This document shows, in pieces, positions 36,071-44,445 of a stretch of DNA of 64,000 nucleotides (the stretch's first letter is position 1; each line of letters opens with the position of its first letter). The translations under genes were made by a program, and so were the position numbers. The notes under the pieces are model-generated. The model was not told where the DNA came from. It did not search any database and saw nothing but the letters and a program-made list of their open reading frames with translations. The DNA comes from an uncultured Allomuricauda sp. (lineage in GTDB: Bacteria; Bacteroidota; Bacteroidia; Flavobacteriales; Flavobacteriaceae): positions 682,001 to 746,000 of the forward strand of contig NZ_CANMUU010000002.1 of the NCBI RefSeq assembly GCF_947501165.1. Direction: 5' to 3'.

Positions 36071-36526
36071 TTATTCCTGAAGCTTTACTTGAACCGCATT
36101 CATTCCTTTGAGTCCCTTTTCAAGAAGAAAAGTCACTTTATCATTTTCACTGATTTCGTCAATTAAACCAGAGACGTGAACAAAATGCTTTTCGTCGGTA
36201 TCTGAATCCATAATAAACCCGAATCCTTTGGAAGTATCGAAAAAGGCTACCTTCCCTTTTCTTGTAGGATCTAAGTCTTCTTCGCTTTCTTCTTTTTTAG
36301 GGATACCCAATTCTATGGTAGACGCATCAATCTCTTCCTTTTCTGTGGGTTCCGGTGGTGTATCCGTTAAATTACCATATTGGTCAACATAGGCAAAGGG
36401 AATTCCACCGCCACTTTCTTTGCTTTGGGCTTTCCGCGCTTCGCGCTTTTTTTGCTTTTCTTCGCGCTTCTTCTGTTTTTGTTTTTCTTTTTCGTTCTTA
36501 CTGTATGTTTGCTGTGATTTAGCCAT
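36071..36526 (-). CDS. cold-shock-domain protein with charged N-terminal extension
   Basis: A 151-residue protein. The last ~65 residues are a cold-shock (OB-fold) domain with RNP1-like KGFGFIMDS, RNP2-like HFVHVSGL and the opening KGKVAFFDTS. The first ~40 residues are almost all Lys, Glu, Arg and Gln (KEKQKQKKREEKQKKREARK), a basic single helix of the kind that binds RNA. An acidic linker follows (PPEPTEKEEIDAS). It probably binds single-stranded RNA or DNA. It is a single gene. The extension makes it about twice the length of CspA-type proteins. Confidence 0.9.
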   Translation of the reverse strand: MAKSQQTYSKNEKEKQKQKKREEKQKKREARKAQSKESGGGIPFAYVDQYGNLTDTPPEPTEKEEIDASTIELGIPKKEESEEDLDPTRKGKVAFFDTSKGFGFIMDSDTDEKHFVHVSGLIDEISENDKVTFLLEKGLKGMNAVQVKLQE

Positions 36527-36767
36527 AGGATTCTTTGATACCCTTAAATTAAAACTATTTCTTAAAACTTCACACTCTTATCAGGAAAATACATAGAAAA
36601 ATTGTTTAGATTTTTCAGAAGTATATTCCACTATAGTTGTTTTTGATTTTAGTACATTGTAAAAGAAAGCTATTGGGGCTTACCATTTAGAATTTAGTAC
36701 AAAAATGTAAATTAAGTCAAAACTTTTAAGGTTTTGCCCATAGATTGATCATAAACTTTAAACCGCT

Positions 36768-37052
36768 ATGAAAATCGAAATAAAAGAAAGGGAAAACAAA
36801 GGATTTGCCATTGCACGTGAAAATGGCCAAAAAGCGGGACTAATGTCATATTCCATTCCTGCCAGTAATTTTATTATCATAGATCATACGGAAGTTGAGG
36901 AAGCTTTTCAAGGCAAAGGCGTTGGAAAACAAATACTGTATACCATTGTGGGCATGGCCCGCGAAAAAAACCTGAAAATTCTTCCGCTTTGTCCATTTGC
37001 AAATGCTATGTTCAAAAAGTTGGAAGACATTCAAGATGTACTAAAAAAATAA
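36768..37052 (+). CDS. small GNAT-like acetyltransferase (YjdJ/NATD1 type)
   Basis: A 94-residue single-domain acetyltransferase of the Gcn5-related YjdJ family. The acetyl-CoA loop is EEAFQGKGVGKQIL (Q/RxxGxG/A), and the closing CPFANAMFKK is typical. It is followed 13 bp downstream by a divergent 4Fe-4S protein. In Escherichia coli the same two families are encoded side by side as yjdJ and yjdI, so the pair is conserved across phyla. The substrate is unknown. Confidence 0.88.
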   Translation: MKIEIKERENKGFAIARENGQKAGLMSYSIPASNFIIIDHTEVEEAFQGKGVGKQILYTIVGMAREKNLKILPLCPFANAMFKKLEDIQDVLKK

Positions 37053-37065
37053 AAACCCGAACAAA

Positions 37066-37272
37066 ATGGTAGAAGCAAAAGAATACGCGAAAGGAGATTT
37101 CACTGTGGTTTGGAAAGCAGAAAAATGTGTTCATGCCGGTGAATGCGTCAAAAGGCTTCCTGAAGTCTATAACCCAAAAGAACGCCCATGGATAAAACCG
37201 GAAAATGCATCGGTTGAAGCATTAAAAAAACAGATTGATGCATGTCCGTCCGGAGCTTTGTCTTATAAATAG
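37066..37272 (+). CDS. divergent mono-cluster 4Fe-4S ferredoxin-like protein (YjdI type)
   Basis: A 68-residue Fer4_19-family protein. Three Cys are visible, two in EKCVHAGECVKRLPEV and one in DACPSGALSY; the Pro after the last Cys is typical of ferredoxins. The number and spacing of Cys are unlike ordinary 4Fe-4S ferredoxins, and a fourth ligand (possibly His) would be needed. The family's role is unknown. It is co-transcribed with the GNAT protein upstream. Confidence 0.87.
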   Translation: MVEAKEYAKGDFTVVWKAEKCVHAGECVKRLPEVYNPKERPWIKPENASVEALKKQIDACPSGALSYK

Positions 37273-37470
37273 TTTTACCACGACTACATTGGAAATTGGA
37301 AATACCATAAAACACGCTTGAATCGAATATTGGTTTTCCAGGCTCAATCCAAAATATAGATTTTCATCAAAAAAATAAGTAGCTTTTAGCCTTGGCCAAT
37401 ATTTTACATGCCAAATAGATAATTTGATGGTTTATAGGTTTATATCTCCTGTTAATACTCAAACAGTTTT

Positions 37471-38037
37471 TCAGTTCAACTGTTCTTCAGTTTTCTTAAA
37501 ATTCCCGGTGTAACTAATGGGAAAACGATGTGAGCTGTTGATATTAATATTGCCTTTTTTGTTAGGAAAAAACTGCGCGTTTACCTGATAGGTTTCTGTT
37601 TTATTTTTGATATCAAACGCTAACGTATAACCCTTTTCGTTTTTATCCATTTTCATATTCTCCGGAATTCCTTCAAATTGAATGGCATTGTCGCTGCCCA
37701 AATATCCCGTGCCTCCCAATTGGCGTTCTCCAAAATAGGGGAAATAAGCTTTAATACTGTCCCCAGACATTTTAAAATAATTGTTATTACCAGTCATATC
37801 GATATTGCTGTTTGTACTACCTGGGGGAAGCAACCCTGCATTTGCTATGCTATTTAAACTATTTGTTGTCAATGGTCTAGCCCATCGTGCATTAAATTCA
37901 AAAGATTTGCCATTAACAATTGTTTCTAGTTCTTTCATCTGTTCAGCAGTAATCTCTGGCGTTGAGGTAGAAGCACAACCTATTGCTAAAATCATTACGA
38001 ATAGCATGATTACTTTAAAAATTGATTTCATTTTCAT
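37471..38037 (-). CDS. DUF4251 domain lipoprotein
   Basis: A 188-residue lipoprotein (VIMLFVMILAIGCASTS) with a DUF4251 domain. Typical phrases are LETIVNGKSFEFNARWARPL, NNYFKMSGDSIKAYFPYFGE and FPNKKGNININSSHRFPISYTG. The domain is widespread in Bacteroidota and its role is unknown. It is a single gene with its own promoter region; the next gene upstream ends 68 bp away. Confidence 0.88.
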   Translation of the reverse strand: MKMKSIFKVIMLFVMILAIGCASTSTPEITAEQMKELETIVNGKSFEFNARWARPLTTNSLNSIANAGLLPPGSTNSNIDMTGNNNYFKMSGDSIKAYFPYFGERQLGGTGYLGSDNAIQFEGIPENMKMDKNEKGYTLAFDIKNKTETYQVNAQFFPNKKGNININSSHRFPISYTGNFKKTEEQLN

Positions 38038-38105
38038 TATTGTTTTTCCTTAAAATAAGAAAGACTACTCAAAAATGAAACCATTTTAACTTTTACGTAA
38101 GAGCT

Positions 38106-39305
38106 TTAGTCGTCCTTCTTTGTAAAACTCATTTGATAAATCAAATACATCAAAGCCAAAACAGAAACTCCAGAACAACAATACATTACCAATGGTATGC
38201 GCAGAACGTTACCTTGGTAATACCCCCCTGACACAAAGGCTCCCAAACCTATTCCCACTTCAAGGGCGATATACATGGTAGCAATGGCCCTTCCTTTTCT
38301 CATTGGTTTACTCAAATCTATGGTCCAAGCATTTATTGCAGGAGATATTACCCCCATGGCCAGACCATAAATACCCGCCGAAAGCAATAGTCCCGTTACA
38401 GATTTTAAATGACCTATTAGAAATGTAGATATGATAAGGAGCATTATTCCTATAAGCATAACCGGTATTCTGCCATACCTATCTGAAAATGTACCCGCTA
38501 TCAATCGCACCAAAAGCGAAGAAATGGTAAACACAATAAAAAAGGAACCCTTATTGGTCAACCCCAAGTGTCCACTCCAATCTGGAATCAATGTAAGTAC
38601 AACACCAAAAGCCACATAAGTCAATAAAGTGACAATACCAGCAGGAATTGCTTCCTTGGCCAATATTTCATCTTTTTTTATTTTCAGACTTGCAACACTA
38701 AACTTGGTTTTCTCTTTAAGAGTTTCCTTTAAACCCATCATTAGTAAAATGGCAATGAAGGCTAAGAGTGATGAGCTACAAAATAGAACTTGATACGAAA
38801 AATAAAGTTTGATTAAACTGCCCAGAGCGGGACCTAAAGCCAATCCTGTACTGAAGGCGATTCCTTGTATTCCCATTGCTTCTCCAAGTCTTTCAACTGG
38901 GACTATGTCAGATACATAAGTAGAGGTGGCAGTTGGTGTAAATCCTGTGGAGAAACCGTGAAACAGTCGCAAAAGCAAAAAAGATAATACACCTAATGTA
39001 AAACTGTACAACACACCACAGGCAACGCATACCAAAGCTCCAAAAATCATGACAGGCCTTCTTCCAATAGTATCCGTTAACTTACCACTGAAAGGTCTGG
39101 ATAAACCGGCAGTCAACGTAAACAACGAAATAATTAGTCCAATGTATTCAGCCCCTCCAAGACTTGTAAGGTATGCTGGCAACTCAGGAATAAGCATATT
39201 AAAGCTTGTAGAAAAAAGTAAAGAGGCCAGACAGACCTGCATAAAATGTGAGGTGTACATTCTAGGTTTACTTGCTTTTTTTGCTATTTGACTGGACATT
39301 GCCAT
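38106..39305 (-). CDS. MFS transporter
   Basis: A 399-residue major facilitator with twelve predicted membrane segments. Motif A is GKLTDTIGRRPVMIFGAL, and a second copy in the other half is GTFSDRYGRIPVMLIGI. The frame extends to a TTG at 39374, but ATG 39305 or 39299 gives a normal N-terminus before the first membrane helix (SHFMQVCLASLLFSTSFNML). It is divergent from a Crp-like regulator, which is likely to control it. The substrate is unknown; the pattern fits a drug or metabolite exporter. Confidence 0.87.
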   Translation of the reverse strand: MAMSSQIAKKASKPRMYTSHFMQVCLASLLFSTSFNMLIPELPAYLTSLGGAEYIGLIISLFTLTAGLSRPFSGKLTDTIGRRPVMIFGALVCVACGVLYSFTLGVLSFLLLRLFHGFSTGFTPTATSTYVSDIVPVERLGEAMGIQGIAFSTGLALGPALGSLIKLYFSYQVLFCSSSLLAFIAILLMMGLKETLKEKTKFSVASLKIKKDEILAKEAIPAGIVTLLTYVAFGVVLTLIPDWSGHLGLTNKGSFFIVFTISSLLVRLIAGTFSDRYGRIPVMLIGIMLLIISTFLIGHLKSVTGLLLSAGIYGLAMGVISPAINAWTIDLSKPMRKGRAIATMYIALEVGIGLGAFVSGGYYQGNVLRIPLVMYCCSGVSVLALMYLIYQMSFTKKDD

Positions 39306-39359
39306 TGAGATTCTGTTATTTTGAATGGTAAAGAAATCGTTTCCACAAAAGGAATAAAA

Positions 39360-39371
39360 GGACATTTGTCC
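39360..39371. promoter_or_regulatory. short inverted repeat upstream of crp-like gene (candidate operator)
   Basis: GGACA (39360-39364) and TGTCC (39367-39371) with two bases between, in the gap between the MFS gene and the Crp-like gene, 13 bp before the latter's ATG. It could be the regulator's own site, but short repeats occur by chance. Confidence 0.25.
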
Positions 39372-39384
39372 CAAGCTCTAAAAA

Positions 39385-39963
39385 ATGATTCGAACCAATA
39401 AGGACTTCATTGTTTATATTGATACGCTTAGAAAAAAAAGCAGAAATCAAATTAATGAGCAGGTTTTTGAGCCAAAAACAACAATCTTGAAGCAAGATAG
39501 GCGCTACAATTCTGTGTATCTCATCAGAAAAGGAATTGCCAAATGCTATATTACGGATGAAAATGGCAAAGAGTTTATACAGGAGTTTCTGGGTGAGGGC
39601 ATGGAGTTTGGCGAATTGGAGATATTTAGTAATAACCTAACCATCTGCTCAGTAACTTCAGTAAGCGAGTTAGAAGTCTATTCCTTTTCCCATGGCACAT
39701 ATAGGACTTTATTGGAAGAAGACCCCATTTTTAATCAACTTGTGATGAAAGCGCTTGCGGATAAAATACGCTATAAAGCTCCAAGACATTCTTATCAGCA
39801 TTCCTATCCCATTGAAGATAATATTCTCCGTTTGCAAAGATTGTTTCCTGAGCTTACCGAAGTACTTCCAAAGAAAGATATTGCCAATTACATAGGCGTA
39901 ACCATACGAAGTTTAAACCGTGCATTGAAAGAGCTGAAACTAAAACAAGAAAACTCTAAGTAA
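39385..39963 (+). CDS. Crp/Fnr family transcriptional regulator
   Basis: A 192-residue regulator. The cyclic-nucleotide-binding-like beta roll spans ~25-115 (SVYLIRKGIAKCYITDENGKE, EFLGEGMEFGELEIF, SVTSVSELEVYSFSH). The C-terminal winged helix contains VLPKKDIANYIGVTIRSLNRALKEL. It has no cysteine cluster, so it is not an oxygen-sensing Fnr. The ligand is unknown; the phosphate-binding Arg of true cAMP receptors is not evident. Its 3' end overlaps the end of the convergent LytTR gene by 8 bp. Confidence 0.88.
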   Translation: MIRTNKDFIVYIDTLRKKSRNQINEQVFEPKTTILKQDRRYNSVYLIRKGIAKCYITDENGKEFIQEFLGEGMEFGELEIFSNNLTICSVTSVSELEVYSFSHGTYRTLLEEDPIFNQLVMKALADKIRYKAPRHSYQHSYPIEDNILRLQRLFPELTEVLPKKDIANYIGVTIRSLNRALKELKLKQENSK

Positions 39964-40717
39964 GTCCTTCAAACCATTTTTTAAAATCGGTAACCTTTTC
40001 TCGACTCACTATAATCTCTTTTTCAGGTTTTGATTCGGTAACGAGTTTAAGGCGTCTATTGGAATATACCAGTACATCATTAATGGCATTTAAGTTTACC
40101 AAGTAACTGCGATTTACCCTAAAGAAGAGTTTTGGATTTATCATTTCTTCCAATGTTTCCAACGTAAAATCCAGCATATACCTTTTTCCATCATGGTTAA
40201 TGAGATAAACATCCCTGCCTTCAGCGTAAAAAATGTGTATAGATTCTGTGGATATAGAATTCAAATGATTTCCCATTTTTACCAAAAACCTATCCTTAAA
40301 TGTTTTTGTTCCAACCAACTGTTGTAAGGAATTAAGTTTTGTAGTGTTCGCGTATTGCGACTTTACCGTGTCCAATTTTTGTAACGCTTTGGTCAGGTCT
40401 GTGAACTTGATAGGTTTTAGGAGATAATCAATACTATTTACCTTAAATGCATCAATGGCAAACTCATCAAAAGCTGTGGTGAATATGATTGGCTTGTTGA
40501 GGCGAATTCTATTGAAGATTTCAAAACTAAGTCCATCAGACAACTGAACATCCATAAAAAACAAATCGACCTCGTTTTTATGGCTTTCAATCCATGGTAT
40601 TGCCATGTCCAAGGAGGGCATAATGTTTAAAATTTCAATTGCCCCACTGTATTTTTGTAGATAACGTTCAAGTTTCTCTGCGGCCAGTGGCTCATCTTCC
40701 AATATAGCTACTTTCAT
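39956..40717 (-). CDS. LytTR family response regulator
   Basis: A 253-residue response regulator with a receiver (ILEDEP; phospho-acceptor Asp56 in FFMDVQLSDG; Lys in LLKPIK) and a C-terminal LytTR domain (IHIFYAEGRDVYLIN, FFRVNRSYLVNLNAI, RRLKLVTESKPEKEI). It resembles the paralogue at 30324-31082. Its start overlaps the stop of the degenerate kinase by 4 bp. It is the last gene of the kinase / degenerate kinase / regulator operon. Confidence 0.93.
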   Translation of the reverse strand: MKVAILEDEPLAAEKLERYLQKYSGAIEILNIMPSLDMAIPWIESHKNEVDLFFMDVQLSDGLSFEIFNRIRLNKPIIFTTAFDEFAIDAFKVNSIDYLLKPIKFTDLTKALQKLDTVKSQYANTTKLNSLQQLVGTKTFKDRFLVKMGNHLNSISTESIHIFYAEGRDVYLINHDGKRYMLDFTLETLEEMINPKLFFRVNRSYLVNLNAINDVLVYSNRRLKLVTESKPEKEIIVSREKVTDFKKWFEGLT

Positions 40718-41733
40718 CCGAGTTGGATTTTTGGTAATTCAATGGTTCTCACATCTTTGTCCAGATACATTTCAAGAGGTATTGACGTGAGGCTTTTATA
40801 GCCTTTTTTAACTAAACTTAAATCATTGATTTTAAATTTTTTATTTAACCTTTCCTCATGTTTAAATTGAAGTTTAATTTTCTGGTCTTTTAGAGTCATC
40901 TCAATCAAAATACTTTGAGATTCGGAAGATATACTGGACCTAAGAATACATTCACATATATACAGAAGACTGCCCGGCACTACGTATGTATTTTTTACGT
41001 CATAAGCTTTAAACTCAATCTTTCGAAAGGGTAGACGATTTAGTACTTCAATAAAATTTTCCAATACAGCAAGCTCCTCTTCAACCTTTACTATTTCCTT
41101 CTTTTTACTGGATAAAATATATCTGTAAACCGATGCAAAATCTTCCGTTAAGGATTCGGCCGCTTCTACATCTTTCTTCATCAGGACAAGAATTGCTTCT
41201 AAACTGTCTATTAACAACCTAGGGTTTATGTCTTGTTTAAATGTTGAGAAATCCTCTTCCATTTTAACCCTGGCCATCTCCTCTTTTTCCAACTTTTCTG
41301 TATTTATAATATGAAGAAATTGATTACTGATGTATAAGAGAACATAAAACACCGCTATAGTAGCAAAAATGCTGTTGAAAATAAGGAGCTCTGAGTAATT
41401 TGGCGTATACGATAGTACCTGAGTAAAGTAAATGTACATGGTCAAGCTCACCAAAATTATGGTAACCACTAAAGTAGTTCCCAGATGTAAAAGTGATTTT
41501 GTCCAAAAGGTTTTTGGCCGGTTCAAATGATTAAAGAGAACAATAATGATGCGGGCAGCTTCCTGAATAATATAAGACAATCCAATGCAGACATAGAGTT
41601 CCTGTGTGAAAAAATTTGAGTTTAAGTCCTCTATAGTATTGTTAATCAAAAGGATAAGCAAATACACCAGACTGCCGACGAACAAAGGACCCAGCATGCG
41701 AAAAAGTGGATGGTGCACAAATAACCTTTTCAT
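40714..41733 (-). CDS. degenerate LytS-like kinase (pseudokinase)
   Basis: A 339-residue membrane protein with four hydrophobic helices and a cytosolic part that aligns by eye with the LytS His_kinase domain but lacks its active-site residues. Where active kinases have PHFLFNSLN, this has NPRLLIDSLEAIL: the phospho-acceptor His is Arg172. The N-box is replaced by LYICECILRSSISS, and the G-region is lost. The gene is intact and overlaps both neighbours by 4 bp, so it is maintained and translated in step with them. It probably heterodimerises with the active kinase at 41730-42767 to tune or sense; this is inference. Confidence 0.8.
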   Translation of the reverse strand: MKRLFVHHPLFRMLGPLFVGSLVYLLILLINNTIEDLNSNFFTQELYVCIGLSYIIQEAARIIIVLFNHLNRPKTFWTKSLLHLGTTLVVTIILVSLTMYIYFTQVLSYTPNYSELLIFNSIFATIAVFYVLLYISNQFLHIINTEKLEKEEMARVKMEEDFSTFKQDINPRLLIDSLEAILVLMKKDVEAAESLTEDFASVYRYILSSKKKEIVKVEEELAVLENFIEVLNRLPFRKIEFKAYDVKNTYVVPGSLLYICECILRSSISSESQSILIEMTLKDQKIKLQFKHEERLNKKFKINDLSLVKKGYKSLTSIPLEMYLDKDVRTIELPKIQLG

Positions 41734-42767
41734 GACAGTATAGGTATTTTTACTCTGAATTGTGAATTGATATCTTCTACCAGTATTGGTTTGTTCGCCA
41801 ATAGTTGATAACGAGACTCTATATTCTGCAAACCTATTTGGGTTGATTGAACTCCTTTTCTTTTCTTGGTGATATTGTTTGTTACTTCCAAAAAACCCTT
41901 GTCACCTATAATTCGAATTTTCAACTCATTTTCTATGTCCGCAACGTTATGCTTCATTGCATTTTCTACTAACATTTGTAGCGTCATTGGCGGTATTCTA
42001 GTATGCAATATGGACTCGGGGATATCAATTTCCAAAGCGATACTTTCTTGAAAACGGGTCTTCATCAAAAAGTAATATGATTTCACAAATTCCAATTCTT
42101 CAGAAACCTGAACCAAAGTGTTTTGATAGTTGCTAAGGGTATAGTCATAGGATTTTGCCAGAGAACGAATAAACCGTTCAGCGGCATTTACATCTTTAGT
42201 GACCAAAGTAGATAGAGCATTTAGGCAATTAAATAGAAAATGAGGGCTTAACTGGGATTTAAGTGCTTTTAGCTGCAGTTCGGTTTGCCATCGCCTTATC
42301 TTTGATTCCAACAATTGACCTTTTACATATTGCTGGTAAGAATAAAAAGCGAAGTAAATGATATTGTAGACCAAAACTACGCTGAACAACAAGACCAACA
42401 TTTTCACAAAAGCCATTTCCTCTTTATTTGAAAAGAAACTGTAGCTGGGATAGATCTGTTCATAGGTCCTAAGACTTAGATAAACAATCCCGGTTCCCAC
42501 AATCAAATGAATTACAATTCCGAGAAGCAGTCTCAGTCCTGTTTGTTTTTTCCAATCAATACTCTTGTTAAGAAATTGATTTATGAAATGAAATGTATAA
42601 CTGATACCTATACCAAGAAAGCCATTGAGAAAAACTTCTAAGAAATTTGGTTGTTCCTTGAAATTATGAAAGGCATAAAAAAGAATACCAATGGCAAAAC
42701 CTAAGGTAACGATAAGAAGGTGTTTTCGCATGTTTGGTCTGGTGAAAAAAGAATCCAGTGGCCTCAT
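41730..42767 (-). CDS. LytS/YehU-type sensor histidine kinase
   Basis: A 345-residue kinase with four predicted membrane helices (to ~145). Its His_kinase domain has the phospho-acceptor His176 in SQLSPHFLFNCLNALS, the N-box MLVENAMKHN and the G-region IGLQNIESRYQLL. All motifs needed for activity are present, in contrast to the next gene, which it overlaps by 4 bp. It lies 58 bp downstream of the SDHH-repeat protein gene on the same strand. Confidence 0.92.
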   Translation of the reverse strand: MRPLDSFFTRPNMRKHLLIVTLGFAIGILFYAFHNFKEQPNFLEVFLNGFLGIGISYTFHFINQFLNKSIDWKKQTGLRLLLGIVIHLIVGTGIVYLSLRTYEQIYPSYSFFSNKEEMAFVKMLVLLFSVVLVYNIIYFAFYSYQQYVKGQLLESKIRRWQTELQLKALKSQLSPHFLFNCLNALSTLVTKDVNAAERFIRSLAKSYDYTLSNYQNTLVQVSEELEFVKSYYFLMKTRFQESIALEIDIPESILHTRIPPMTLQMLVENAMKHNVADIENELKIRIIGDKGFLEVTNNITKKRKGVQSTQIGLQNIESRYQLLANKPILVEDINSQFRVKIPILS

Positions 42768-42825
42768 ACCACCAAAATACTCATATTTGAATTATATCAA
42801 AATGGCAGCTTGGTGAGTACCCATA

Positions 42826-44280
42826 TTATTGAATGGCATCTAAAGCTCTTCTATAGTGGGAATCAGAGTTTATGGAACGACACGTATTAAGATAGGCCTC
42901 CTGAATACTTGTCCCACTTTGACTGACTTGATCTGCAAATCGGACCAAAGAATCGGCTTTGTGATGATCTGAATCGATTCTTCTGATGGCTTCAAACATT
43001 GCCATAAGCTGTTTGTCATTAAGGTTCAATTTAGAGGCATATCTAAGCACATCGGCGGTATGGCTATCAGAGCTAACTCTGCCTAGAGCAAAAACAAAGT
43101 CTTCGGTATTTGAATCGGAAAGCTGTTGTTTTTGCACCAACTTCTTCAAAACATTGGCTTGGTGGCTATCTGAATCCATATATCCCACACATTTAATAAC
43201 ATGGGAAATAGCAGACGACTCTAAACTTCCTTTATTCACCATTTTTGACAAAACATCGTCAATATGATAATCCGAACTCATGCCCTCCAAAGCATTTAGA
43301 AAGGTGTGCTGCCCACTTGATGGTAAATTGCTGTTATTGATTGCAGTTTTCAATACATTGGCTCTATGGTGGTCGGAGTCTATACTTTTTGAAGTAGAGG
43401 CCAAAAGTTTAATGTTACTATCGTTCAGGGAATTGCTTTTGAGTGCAGTTAATAACACGCTGGATTTATGATGATCTGAATCAATGTCTTTTGCCACAAC
43501 CAACATCGATTTCATTTGATTCTCCGTTAAATCCCGTTCCTTGATGGATTGCTTAAGAACTTCCGCCTTATGGTGGTCAGAATCTATTTGGGATGCTGCA
43601 TTTATATAGGCAGAGATGTTTGCTTCAGTTGATAGAAACCGTGATGTATTGCTCTTCAGGATATCTGCCCTATGATAATCCGAATCCACATCATTCTCAA
43701 TAGCTTTAAGCACTAGAGCAATGTCCGGATTCTTGAGGTTTTTCTTTAGAAGTAGTTTTAAGTAACGAGATTTAACGTGGTTACTATCCATATACCCCAC
43801 CTCCTTAAGAACGCCATATGCCCCGCGTTTTTTGTAAATCCTATCCACCCGTTGTTGCGAGCCCAAAGTTGTGGTACGAACCACATCCAACAGGATTTCC
43901 GCAAGCCATTTCTCCCCTTCACCTTCAAAGCTTTTTTGAGAGCTTCCAACATAGTATTTTTTGATAAGTCTTCCAGAGTCATCTGGTTCTATGAAAATGC
44001 GTCTTCTACTTCCAAAAGCCGAGCGCTTGATTTCCATATACCCTCCTGGAGAAATGTACGCTATATCTTTATCGTCTTCAGAGAGTTTAATTTCACCCTC
44101 ATATTCCACACTAAAGTTCTTTCCAAATGGGTTGCTTACCGTAATGGAGGTTTTTTTCTTATTGTCTATTCTAACAGATGTGCTCTTTCTCTGGGCATTG
44201 AGAGAATTACTGCCAAACAGAAGAAGTAGCAGAATCAGTTTAGCGAATAAAACGGCAAGAATTTTTGTAAGTTGTTTCAT
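42826..44280 (-). CDS. exported protein with ~34-residue SDHH repeats
   Basis: A 484-residue protein. ATG 44280 is chosen over the longer frame to 44427 because a signal peptide starts there (ILAVLFAKLILLLLLFGSN). The first ~130 residues are beta-rich (VEYEGEIKLSEDDKDIAYIS). The rest is about nine or ten repeats of ~34 residues. Each is marked by [DS]SD[HYS]H+x(2-3)VL, for example DSDYHRADIL, DSDHHKAEVL, DSDHHKSSVL, DSDHHRANVL, SSDYHIDDVL and SSDSHTADVL. The pattern of paired short helices suggests an alpha-solenoid. Similar SD-x-x-x-A-x-x-L repeats occur in periplasmic proteins tied to membrane peptidases, but no function is established. Its position before the kinase operon suggests a link to signal input. 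Confidence 0.8.
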   Translation of the reverse strand: MKQLTKILAVLFAKLILLLLLFGSNSLNAQRKSTSVRIDNKKKTSITVSNPFGKNFSVEYEGEIKLSEDDKDIAYISPGGYMEIKRSAFGSRRRIFIEPDDSGRLIKKYYVGSSQKSFEGEGEKWLAEILLDVVRTTTLGSQQRVDRIYKKRGAYGVLKEVGYMDSNHVKSRYLKLLLKKNLKNPDIALVLKAIENDVDSDYHRADILKSNTSRFLSTEANISAYINAASQIDSDHHKAEVLKQSIKERDLTENQMKSMLVVAKDIDSDHHKSSVLLTALKSNSLNDSNIKLLASTSKSIDSDHHRANVLKTAINNSNLPSSGQHTFLNALEGMSSDYHIDDVLSKMVNKGSLESSAISHVIKCVGYMDSDSHQANVLKKLVQKQQLSDSNTEDFVFALGRVSSDSHTADVLRYASKLNLNDKQLMAMFEAIRRIDSDHHKADSLVRFADQVSQSGTSIQEAYLNTCRSINSDSHYRRALDAIQ

Positions 44281-44445
44281 AACTGTTCGTTTTTTGATTG
44301 ATGATTGAATTGTGATTGATGTTCTTGATTGATGGGACAAAAGTGTCTTAAAACGAGCTAAGTAAAAAATGAAATGTAGTGAATTGGCCCTTTTTTGTGT
44401 TGAATCGTACATGGTCAATTGAAACATGTCACAAAATGAAAAAAG

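Noticed and set aside
42826..43800. Regularly spaced similar DNA (about 100 bp period) suggesting a DNA repeat or CRISPR-like array
   Set aside because: The periodicity is explained by the ~34-residue protein repeats; the spacers are coding and similar, not unique.
44281..44427. N-terminal extension of the SDHH-repeat protein to a start at 44427
   Set aside because: The extension lacks any signal or domain, while the ATG at 44280 opens a clear signal peptide.
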